A DNA stretch of 64,000 bases, taken from Bombyx mori. Its lineage: Eukaryota > Arthropoda > Insecta > Lepidoptera > Bombycidae. Below the pieces are notes generated by a model. It did no database searches. It saw only the letters and a program-made list of their open reading frames with translations, and was not told the origin of the DNA. Below, in pieces: positions 34,965 to 44,700 of the stretch. Location of the stretch: NCBI RefSeq assembly GCF_030269925.1, contig NC_085109.1, positions 1,798,001 through 1,862,000 of the forward strand, read 5' to 3'. Made by a program: the position numbers and the translations under genes. Position 1 is the first letter of the stretch. Each line of letters opens with the position of its first letter.

Positions 34965-36850
34965 ATGTTAGCACAGTTTATAAGAAAAAAATGTGATTGG
35001 TTAGAAGGTGCAATAAAATGGCCCGTAGGAATGATACCTGAAGCTATCAACACTGCACAGGAAAGGCTCGAGATTTCTAATACTGAAGATGTTGAAAATG
35101 TACCACCCTCAAATGTACTACAGAAGCCTCGACATCTACTTTTACACCTCGAAAACCTTTTGAAGAATTCGGATCCAGGCACAAACGAAGACGCATTGAA
35201 CAAATTTACCAATCGCTTTCGTTATCCCCGGATGAAATGAAAGCTACTACAATTGCTAGTTTGAGAAACACTGGAAATGAAGATGTAGGAGAAATATGAA
35301 CCACTTGTCAAATCACCCCGAAGATCTAGAAAAAGTTAAGGAATGTTTAAGTACAAGTAAAGTGAAAAGTAGTACATATTCTCCCGATAAGGCACTATTA
35401 GTTTCACTTAAATTAAGTAAGTGGCAGTATATAAACCTAAGAGAAGCAGCAAGTGAAAATGGGTCTGATTTATACCCTTCTTAATATAAAATTAAGCAAG
35501 AAAAGACCAAATGTTATCCAGGGAAAGACGAGGTAATTATGACTGAAGAAGGAGCTGCTATTAAAATGCAAGCATTACTAAACTTGGCGCTATATAGGCT
35601 CTTAGATGTGATTACTTTGGATTTGGACTCAGCAAGAGAGCTACTGCTTATAAGCAAATAGGCTTTGATAGAGCCCCAGGTCAAAGTATTTATAAACAGA
35701 AAACTGAAACAGAGTTTGATGATTCATCTATTTTCATGGTCAGTCTAGTTCCTATAAGGCTTCAGAAATTTGATGGAACAGTTGTTTGGGAAAACGATTT
35801 ACCCTAATCAACTTTTTATTGCCGTCCAATAATGTTTAAATTTACAAAAGAAACGCAGTCAACAGTGGCAATTATAAAAGCTAGCATAACAGAAGAAATA
35901 GAAAGACTTCAGCCATCAAAAATCAAACAAGTTGAAGTGAAGCATCAATTGCACATGACGATGATAGACGGCAAAATAACCTCATATTTGTCAGAAACAT
36001 TTTTTGCTGTCTGTGATATTTGCAAAGCAAAACCGTCAGAGTTTTTTGTAGTCACTTGCTTGTCAAAGAGAAAATAATGAAGAAATATTCCAGTATGGAA
36101 TGCCATTTTTACATGCCTGGATTAAGATGCATGGAGTGCTTACTTCATATCGGTAAATATAATTTTATTACTTCACAATTTTTTCATCGTATGTAGTTTC
36201 CTGTGAGATTATTTTTTATATGACACTTTTTTGTTTGCGTCTTATCGTTTGGACTTCAAGAAATGGGGTTGCTAGGGGGGATGACAAAGAAAAAATATCA
36301 ATCAGAAAGAGCGCTATACAGCAAGCGTTTAAAAAGGAATGCGGTTTACTTATAGATGTTGTCAAGCAGGAGTAGGAACAACCAATGATGGCAATACTGC
36401 CAGAAGATTTTTCAGGGATGCAGAAGGAAGAGCCCGCATAACAGGAATACGTAAAGATTGAATAGAGAGGTTTCACGTGGTTCTTCAGACTGTTGCATCT
36501 GGAGACCGCGTGGACCTTTCCAATTTTTCCGAATTTTGTAAAATTTTGTTTTTTTAGATTAGATTATTTGTAGATATACTGCAGAATTGTATGTTAATTT
36601 ATATCCCTGGTATTATATGCCTTCCAGTATCTATAAATTGTTGGCTCATGGCGGTGATATACAATAATGAAGAACTTTGGTGCCATTCGAGTAGGTAAGC
36701 TCTGGGAAGAGGCAGCGGAAGCTCTCAATAAAGATTTTCGGAAATATACAGAGAGTTGTTATTTTAGAAAAATAAGTAGAACGTCGACTAATGAGGATAT
36801 TTTACACTATCTTCTTTTGTCTTCTGGCCCAAAGATCGAATGGTGAAACA
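34965..36850 (+). pseudogene. Broken Transib transposase
   Basis: Open pieces at 34965-35240, 35296-35484, about 35485-35805 in changing frames, 35832-36077 and about 36695-36845, with stops and frameshifts between them. Recognisable motifs in order: LKLSKWQYINLREAA and LYPS (then a stop), KCYPGKDEV, GFDRAPGQSIYKQ with Asp codon 35667-35669, YCRPIMFKF as a motif ahead of the ORF at 35832, MIDGK with Asp codon 35967-35969, and EEAAEALNKDFRKY with Glu codon 36718-36720. By family knowledge the two Asp and the Glu correspond to the DDE triad shared with RAG1 (Asp600, Asp708, Glu962). The frame is not functional as it stands. The motif assignment rests on recalled family patterns, not on an alignment. 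Confidence 0.8.
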
Positions 36851-36862
36851 AAATATATAAAA

Positions 36863-37351
36863 CTTAGAGAGATTGCTTAATTAGAGACCTACTAAATGTA
36901 TTGTTGTTAGGTATTATGTAATTCTGGGTATCATTGCGTGCTTTTATTTACTAATCCATATCAAATTTAACTTAAAAGCACTTACGAAAAAAAATATAAA
37001 GGTTTTTATTCTATGTATTTATTCATTTTTTTCAATCCATTTATTTGGCAGAGTTGCAACTTTATGCACATGTTCATAGCATCAAATGATAGTAGACTAG
37101 ACAAGGTGTAAGGAAAATAAAGTTTCAAAGCGGGACCTCGCGGTACTTAGCAGGAATTTAATTTAATGTGACCCGCTCCATACAAAAAAATCACAAAACA
37201 TATTTTTCTGACCAAACTATAAAGTTTTTGTAATTTTTGCCTAAAACAATTATTATTTAGATTAACGAGCTCTATCTATCTACATAAAGAAAAATGTAAA
37301 AAAACAAAGTTGGTGCCTAAGTCACTAAAATCATAGTATCGACCCACTGTG
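36863..37351 (-). repeat. Transib right terminal inverted repeat
   Basis: Inverted partner of 34074-34572, ending CCCACTGTG against the CGTTG duplication. Confidence 0.9.
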
Positions 37352-37756
37352 CGTTGTACTGATAAAACTGAGACCTTAGAACTCATGTCTCAAGGTGGGT
37401 GGCAGTATTTACGTTCTAGATGAGTATGGATTCCACTAATACTGAACACTACGTGGGCCGTGAGCTCGTCCACCCGTCTTAGGATTTAAAAAAAGGATTC
37501 CCCCTTGCAGCCGCAGCGACTTGGCTGTGCCCCTATCATTACCGATATACACGACTGACGACTACTAACCATCAGGTGGAACATGTACTCGCTACGAACG
37601 CTATAAAAAATCGAAGGAGTGAATTTTAGTCACTTTTTATAATTACTATTTTTAAATTAAGGATATATTTGAACATATTTTCTATTATATTTATATACTA
37701 ATTATTATTATTATGTATGTAACCTCTATACGATTAATAAATAATATAATATAATA

Positions 37757-37960
37757 ATATAAATCTACAGTGGTTTTTACGGATGTTTCGTTATAACTAC
37801 TGAACCATGCATCCGATTGACTTGAAACTTGGTATCCATGTAGTAAATACATGTACTTAATGGATAGCCTAATATTTATGAGTGTTGGACTCTCTAATAA
37901 TAATGACAATAAATAATAATGTTAATTTTAAATGCCCAGGGAAGCGGGCGAGTACGGTTT
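37757..37960 (+). mobile_element. Helitron-like element, ends eroded
   Basis: Same interior as the 16990 copy (TCTACAGTGGTTTTTACGGA; GAAGCGGGCGAGTACGG), without the final CTAG. Confidence 0.6.
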
Positions 37961-38924
37961 TTTATTATATAATAATTGAAAATCACGATATATTTATCAA
38001 CATAAAACCGTATACCAGTATGCGAGAACCTTTAGTCTGCTTTGGATGAGTTCAGAATCACTCAAGGTTCAGACGCGGATTGTTTAGCGACCGGGGATTT
38101 TAGTTGGTTCAGCTCTGACCCGCAACACGTAGACGGAAGATCGTCAATATATTCCTGACCCAAAAAAGGAAACTAGTATCTTTTGTATTGACTTACAAAG
38201 TGTTGCACAAGTTTTTCCTGAATATAAAAATCCTTAATTGAACTAAATTAAATGATTAAAAAAACCAATTAGGTATTAAAATATTTCCAAAGCTTTACGC
38301 GAGCGAAGAACCGGTCTCAATGTTCGAATTTCAAAGTGTGAGTCCAGTCGGTGTTTATTGATGCAACACGCAACACGATTGTGTGAAGTTATTTCTTTGT
38401 GTTGTAACCGTAATTAACCTAACAATCAACATATTATTATTATTATTAAGTAAGTTGTCTACTTTATTAAAACTAAACAATAATTGAATGGGCAGTTGAG
38501 AATATCCGGTACCACATTACACCGTAAAAATAAAATCGAACATTGACTAATTTGCACTAAGTTTTTTGTTTTGTGTTAAAATAAGATACGAACGATAGCA
38601 ATATTTTGAAAAGTAAGTATAAAATACCTATTAATAACGTCAACTGAATAAATATTGAAACGTAATGATTTTTCAATTCTGCTTAGCTACACAATTTACT
38701 TAAGTATTATGTAATACTTATTTATGTGAATAAGGCTAACGTCGTCGAAAAAACTGTTTCGTAATAATGAATTGTATTAAAACATTTATTATTTAAGCCG
38801 GTGTAGTTTTTGTCACTATGTCCTTGTCTGGTTCTGCCATTGTATTTTGTTTACGACATTTCGAAGTTTTGCATAATTTAGTTCGATTTTATTAAAGGTG
38901 ATTTTCTTTTAAGCTGCACATATG

Positions 38925-39251
38925 TTTTTTTTTATTGCCCTTGTAGGCAGACGAGCATACGGCCCACCTGATGGTGAGTGGTTACCGTCGCCCATGGACT
39001 TCAGCAATGCCAAGGGCAGAGCCAAGCCGCTGCCTACCGCCTAATACTCTCCGCAAGCCTCGTTTGAAGAAGGACATGTCATAGCGCTTGGGAAATCCCG
39101 CGGAGGGGAGCTCATTCCATAGCCGGATGGTACGTGGCAAAAAAGATCTCTGGAAACGCACTGTGGATGACCGCAGTGGCTCCAGGTAATGTGGCTGAAC
39201 TCTACTCCGGTGGCGGGCGGTGCGATGGTAAAAACGAGATGCCGGTATCAT
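38925..39251 (-). mobile_element. CR1-like LINE 3' end with C-terminal coding remnant
   Basis: Open on the minus strand 38982-39251 with [20 protein letters not shown] and [19 protein letters not shown], then the conserved CCATGGGCGACGG tail ending in the TAGGCAGACGAGCAT block. Confidence 0.75.
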
Positions 39252-39520
39252 CTGTAGTTTATCGTATAACTCTCATATTATGTAGTTTATCGCCGAAGTA
39301 AATTTGCATGACAACTAAATATACATTACAACACACATTTTTTTTTTGAATAATCTATTTCAAAAATTCTTTCGCGGTTCAAGATGAATAGAAAGGCGCT
39401 CATATTGATGAGGTTCTGAGTGTGTTAACTTATCTGGTGTTGGTGATATAGGTACATACGGGATATGATCGATAGGCTGCAAGTCCGATTTCATTTACCA
39501 AACCAGCTACCAGCAATTAT

Positions 39521-39712
39521 TACTGGTGGTAGGACCTCTGGTGAGTCCGCGCGGGTAGGTACCATCACCCTGTCTATTTCTGCCGTGAACTTATATTTCA
39601 AGGTAGGTGGCGCATTAACGTTGTGGATGTCTATGGGCTCCAGTAACCACTTAACACTAGGTGGGCTGTGAGATCGTCCATCCATCTAAGCAATAAAAAA
39701 AGAAGAAAAAAA
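39521..39712 (+). repeat. Bm1 SINE with internal deletion
   Basis: TACTGGTGGTAGGACCTCTG through TTTCTGCCGTGAA, then directly CTTATATTTCAAGG and tail; about 60 bases of the usual body are missing. Confidence 0.8.
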
Positions 39713-39957
39713 AGCAGGAAAAAAGCATAAGTCTCTACTACCGTCTTTCGCCTATTTGTCTAGCGAATAAAACCAGTGGTTTTGTTTGAAACGTAGCATC
39801 GCCAATCAGTAAAACGCTTGACAGCTTCGTCTGGACTTTATAAGCCAAATAAAATTATGCATACTCGGATTCATGCAGTTATTCATTGTTTAGTTACCTT
39901 TGGCCGACACTAATTATTTCATCTAACCTTGTTTAAATTCTCGAACAAACTTCTCTT

Positions 39958-40160
39958 TTTTTTGTTCCTACCTATGCCGATAGCCTTGATAGGCTATATC
40001 AGCTTCATCTTAACGTGTAGGTGAGCTCACGGGGCTCAAACCGGAGTGTTGCTAACACTGGCCCTAGCAAGAGCATTGCTTCGCAGAATCTACCACCGGA
40101 TCGGAAACGCGACCCACTGAGAAGATCCGGCGAGAAACTCAGTGGGCCAAACTCAGCGGG
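39958..40160 (-). mobile_element. Jockey-like LINE 3' end fragment
   Basis: Inverted LINE tail, T tract first, carrying the same CACTGAGAAGATCCGGCGAG block. Confidence 0.75.
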
Positions 40161-40189
40161 CCTCCATGAACAAACAATTTAATGAGAAT

Positions 40190-40640
40190 ACAATCGTCAT
40201 ACCCTAAAGGATAACACGGTTGAAGTACTCGTATCGAGCGAAGCGGCTATGTCGGTGTTCAAATCCTGCAAGTAGATACTATTTTTTTAATGAACTATGT
40301 TGCTCATACATATTCACAAACGATTTTCCATGACGAAGAGGTCGTATCGCGTAATTAAGATCAGGTTTTAAGAACTATATACTCTGCGTAAATACTGATG
40401 TTAACGAGTCTTTTTAGAGCTCTTTTTTAGATGGCATCCCTCCTGTTTATTCCGGTCGCGAAGCACTAATGCAATCTGGTTTTAATGTTGGGGCAGTAGT
40501 CATGCTACACTATTGAGGATCAGACAACTTATCTCTTAAGACGGGTAGTGGCATTGAAGTTGTGATTTGAACAGGGTTTCCGGTAGTCTCTAAGGTGCGA
40601 GACCGCGTTTAACCGATTATGGAAAAAAATGCACAATATG
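40190..40640 (+). repeat. Old, diverged Bm1-like SINE
   Basis: CCCTAAAGGATAACACGG, GTCGGTGTTCAAATCC, GAAGCACTAATGCAATC and ACTTATCTCTTAAGACGGG keep the order of Bm1 at low identity. Confidence 0.6.
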
Positions 40641-40961
40641 AGCTCAAAACCGAACCATGTTTCTAGGTTCAATGCATTGGATATACGTATTATATAACGG
40701 TCGGGTATTTTATTGCATTTCTTGATTACCTAACAGAATGTAGCGACTATATGTTGTTGCGAGTCAGTTGGTAGTTGTTCGTTATGACATTATGGGTGTT
40801 GCGCAAAAATCGCTCAAAAGTCGTCATATTATTATAATAAAATTTGTTGACACAAACACTTGATTGACTGACTCTGTGGTGCAATAGTTAACGCCCCTTG
40901 ACTGTTGCGCCGAGGGTGGTGAGTCCCATTCCCAAATCGGGCCAACATTGTGTGACGAACA

Positions 40962-41285
40962 GTGTGCAGAGTTTTTTAGCGTTCTCGATAGCGTAAAAGG
41001 TAACCCAATTTTGTATGCAGTTTGAGCAGCGCCCCTAACGGCAAACGTAGGCTTTTTTTCCCTACCTAAGCTGATAGCCTTGAGAGGCTATATCAGCGTC
41101 GCCTTAACTAGTAGGTGAGCTCACGGGGCTCAAACCTGACGACGTTGCTAACACGAACCCTAGCAAGAGCCGTGCTTCGCAGGATCTACCACCGGAGCTA
41201 CGTAGGCAAACGATCCCATTCCATACAAATATGAGCTAACTTTTACGCTATCGAGAACGTTAAAAAACTCGCACTAAGCACACAG
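40962..41285. mobile_element. Same MITE family, split by a LINE tail
   Basis: Arms GTTCTCGATAGCGTAAAAGG and TTTTACGCTATCGAGAACG. A jockey-like tail (about 41048-41198, minus) sits in the middle, bounded by ACGTAGGC repeated on both sides. Confidence 0.7.
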
Positions 41286-41766
41286 GTTTGTTTGCTCTCT
41301 AACTGAGTATTTATTATCGATATATTATTATGTAAATATTTAAACATATATGAGTGTGTTTGTCAGTCACTGGTAAACATAACACAGGGAATATTAAATT
41401 GAAGCCAAATGACCGTGCGTGAGCTGTTCACAATTATTATTATTGTTGTTAAACATTTACTTAAAACTAAGTTGTTTTTAATTACTTTACGATTATTTAT
41501 TAACGATGAAAGCATTGCTTATACAACAAGAACTTATGGACGCACTTCAAATTACGTAAATTACTTCTAGAAAAACTATAATTTGTCACTTGGAACATAT
41601 TCTCTTAATAATTTCCGTTTTAAATCTGAAAAACCTATAGGTCATTTTATGCTCAAGAGTCTTTTGTAATGTTCGAAATACGTCAAACAAATATTCATCC
41701 AAATTTCTATAGATCATTGTCAAACGTCTTATTTAGATTTTTAAAAAAATATTTCTCTAGGTGAAC

Positions 41767-44700
41767 ATGGGTAAAAAACTAAAAATATTCATACTCTACG
41801 CGAAGCTGTTGTTGGATTTCGCTATCGACTTTTTCTTCTCGCTGTACTGGGACAAGCGAAAGAAACCAATCCCAGATTTAGAAAGCAAGCATGCGATCCT
41901 GAAAGAAAGTGCCACAGCTCTGGCTAAGAAGATCAGGAATAAGGAGTTGAAGTCCGAAGACCTGGTACGGGCTGTTGTTGAGAGGATTAAAGAGGTGAAT
42001 TTCATATTTCTAGTTTTCCGTGTGTCAGCATGCAATGCCAAAACGAAACATTATTATATCACCATAGATATTCATCAGCATACAAACACGGAGCGTCATA
42101 ACATTCTCAAACATAGACAATATACAACACCTACCTATTGTATTGTTTTTATATCTTATACATGTAAGCTGAATTTTATTGGGTATTTACAAATATTCTG
42201 TTTTTTGGCGCAATTATGTTTTTATATTTGTTTACAGCCATTGATTATTCGATCATTTAGCCTGTCTTAGTTAGTCAATAATTTTTAACAAACATCAGCA
42301 CGGAAACTTTATGGACTTTTTGGAAGAGCCTAGTCGAAGGAAGGCGTTTTTTTCTAACTCTCCACACTTGTGCTGTTTCTAAGTAGTACTTAAACGGTTA
42401 AAAATCTGTATTTCGACCACCATCTGTATACCAGTAGATGACCAAGAGGTGACAGTTTTCATGATACACGAAACTGGCAGCGCTATGCCCCAAGCGCAAG
42501 GACATTGCATTTAATTGTGCAAGCTGACGAAACCCGCCTCTAGTCCCATTTCTGAGTTTTGTTTCGGTATGAGAATCAGATGCTTTGGTGGAATGGCGAA
42601 AGAGAAGTTGGTTATTCGTTGACTCCCACATACCGCTATTATAGCCCGTGGGTCAAAGCTACGAAGTTTTCGATGTACAACCTAATCCATAGACAGCCTA
42701 GAATTTCTCACAGAGGATCTTCACAGTGGGCCACGGTTCCGAGCTGATGGTAGATTCAGAGAAACACTGGTCTTGTTAGCGCTAACAATTAGATACATTT
42801 ATAATTAAAGTCCATCGTTGCCCAAGTTATCCCTTGACTTTATGACTTGAACTTTTATAAAGGTTGATGAAGTTGTATTTTTCAGGTAAATCCAATTATC
42901 AACGCTATTGCTGCAGATCGGTATGAAGCGGCTCTCACCGAAGCCAGGGAAGTGGATAGGCTTGTCGCCGTTGGACTTTCTGAACAAGAATGGCAGAAAA
43001 AACCATTTCTTGGTAAATAATCTTAGTGTCTACAACTACTTTGATACCTACTATCGAATTTGGATTTTACTTTATTGGGCTTATTTCAAATTTCTTGTTT
43101 CTTTCTTTACGAAGATTCTTATCTATGCTTACTCCATTTTAATTTTACGTTCTGTATAAGAGTTATTATTAATGGCTTGTATTGGTAGTTTGACTTTAAT
43201 TCTCTACACGGAAACCGGTGGGAATTTTGAGGTTGAACGACCTTACGATCCAGGGTATAAAATGGTCACAGAAGCCGATTGAAATCGCAACGTGAATTTT
43301 GCCGCTCACCCTGGGACACGAAGTTTCAATTGTATGCAATAGTTATCTCACCTTTCAAACTGGAATACAGTTCGGGACATAAAACAGGGCCGTCCATAAT
43401 ACCATCACCAGTAAACGCCTTACAGATTATAGTACCTTGGTACAATACTCATAGAACGTTGGTGCCTATTCACTGGCAGTATTATAGTCGACCTTTACCA
43501 TACCCATACGAAGAGATGAGATGGAGCTATGTTTGATCACACCGTGCAGTGTAATTGTTAAGATTACACAAGATTTTCACCGAAATTGGCCCTAATATAA
43601 TAAGAACGGTCCAAAATCGTTTCATATTTATAAGACGTTTGAGGTTGCTACTTTGCAAATCGGTATTTAATATCAATAGAGTTATTTCTTCAGAATATAC
43701 CTTGAATCAAAGTGTACCACCAGAGTTTTTGATCCTAATCTCTAAAATACCTTTTAAAATAGGAGTTCCATTTACGACTAAGGAGAGTCAAGCTATCAAA
43801 GGTATGCCCCTTACGATGGGTCTGTGGTCCAGACGTAAAGAAGTCGCTTCTGAGGATAGCGAAGCCATAATCAGACTGAAAAATGCTGGAGCTATACCTA
43901 TCGGGTCTTCGAATCTGCCCGAATTATTAGTTTGGTGAGCAAAAATTAATTTACTAAGTAATCTTTAAATTTATTTAATAGGGTAGTTACTGAGTTGAGG
44001 TGTGAGTGTAGTGAGGAGAGTGAGTTCATCCATACTATCTGAAACGGCTACATATATCCACAGTATGCTACCAGACATCTTTTTTGCCACAAACCATCCC
44101 GATATTTCCCGAGTGCTGTGATATATCCTTCTTCAAATGAGGTTTTAGGGGAGTTCTTAGTAGTAGGCAACGGCTTGTCTAAAATGATCCTGTATCTTCT
44201 TGCGCAAGAACGACAGATGCCTGAATCTCGCTTACGACATTTTCAAGATAAGCTTCCTTAAATACAAGTTCCGAACAATAACAATAGGACTGTCGGTCTA
44301 CCGAGCAATATCACGCGCTCGGTGGAAGATCTCCCTTTCTGATATATCTTACCACAGACAATAATAAATTTTAGGCAGGAAACCCGTAACTTGGTGTATG
44401 GAATGACAAATAACCCGCATCACACCGGCCGGTCTCCGGGAGGTTCTAGCGGCGCTGAAGCAGCCCTCACCGCCAGCTACGCTACCACCATTAGTTTATG
44501 TGAGAATTCTAGTTTATTTCTTTATTTTTCTTAAGGTTAAAGCTCGGCAAAACTAGGCAAAGCTGGCAGGGTTTTTTTTTTGTTTTTTTATTGCTCTTGT
44601 AGGCAGACGATCATACGGCCCACCTGATGAGGGGTTACTGTCGCCCATGGACTTCAGCAATGCGAGGGACAGAGTCAAGCCTCTGCCTACTGTAAGCACT

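Larger units (their letters stand above)
34074..37351 (+). mobile_element. Transib DNA transposon relic (RAG1-related transposase)
   Basis: 3278 bp. Both termini begin CACAGTG, followed by GGTCGATACTATGATTTTAG, inside inverted repeats of about 0.5 kb (34074 to about 34572 and about 36863 to 37351) that differ at few positions. Flanked by a 5-bp duplication CGTTG (34069-34073 and 37352-37356), typical of Transib. It splits a Bm1 SINE. Inside, on the plus strand, is a broken coding region whose pieces match Transib family features. See the pseudogene entry. Confidence 0.9.
33768..37487 (+). repeat. Bm1 SINE split by the Transib element
   Basis: Head and front body at 33768-34073, rear body and tail at 37352-37487. 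The Transib relic lies between with a CGTTG duplication. Confidence 0.85.
30733..41766. other. Intergenic region between the divergent FAAH2 genes
   Basis: About 11 kb between the two start codons. 30733-32064 is AT-rich with no feature recognised, but must hold the gene A promoter and any 5' UTR exon. 32-33 kb is a hAT relic, 33.1-37.5 kb a nest of SINEs and Transib, and 37.7-41.3 kb Helitron-like, CR1-like, jockey-like and MITE fragments. The acceptor at 41760 implies a noncoding first exon of gene B somewhere in 41.3-41.7 kb or further upstream. Confidence 0.6.

Noticed and set aside
34913..35212. Minus-strand 99-codon frame in the Transib element
   Set aside because: The family motifs are on the plus strand; this is an antisense shadow.
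41761..42270. Reading FAAH2 gene B exon 1 as a 169-codon gene starting at 41761
   Set aside because: The first six bases belong to the 5' UTR after an acceptor, the ATG is at 41767, and a donor at 41995 ends the exon; the remainder is intron.
43279..43536. 85-codon plus-strand frame as an extra exon of FAAH2 gene B
   Set aside because: Exons 2 and 3 join in phase without it, matching gene A, and it has no amidase-like motif.
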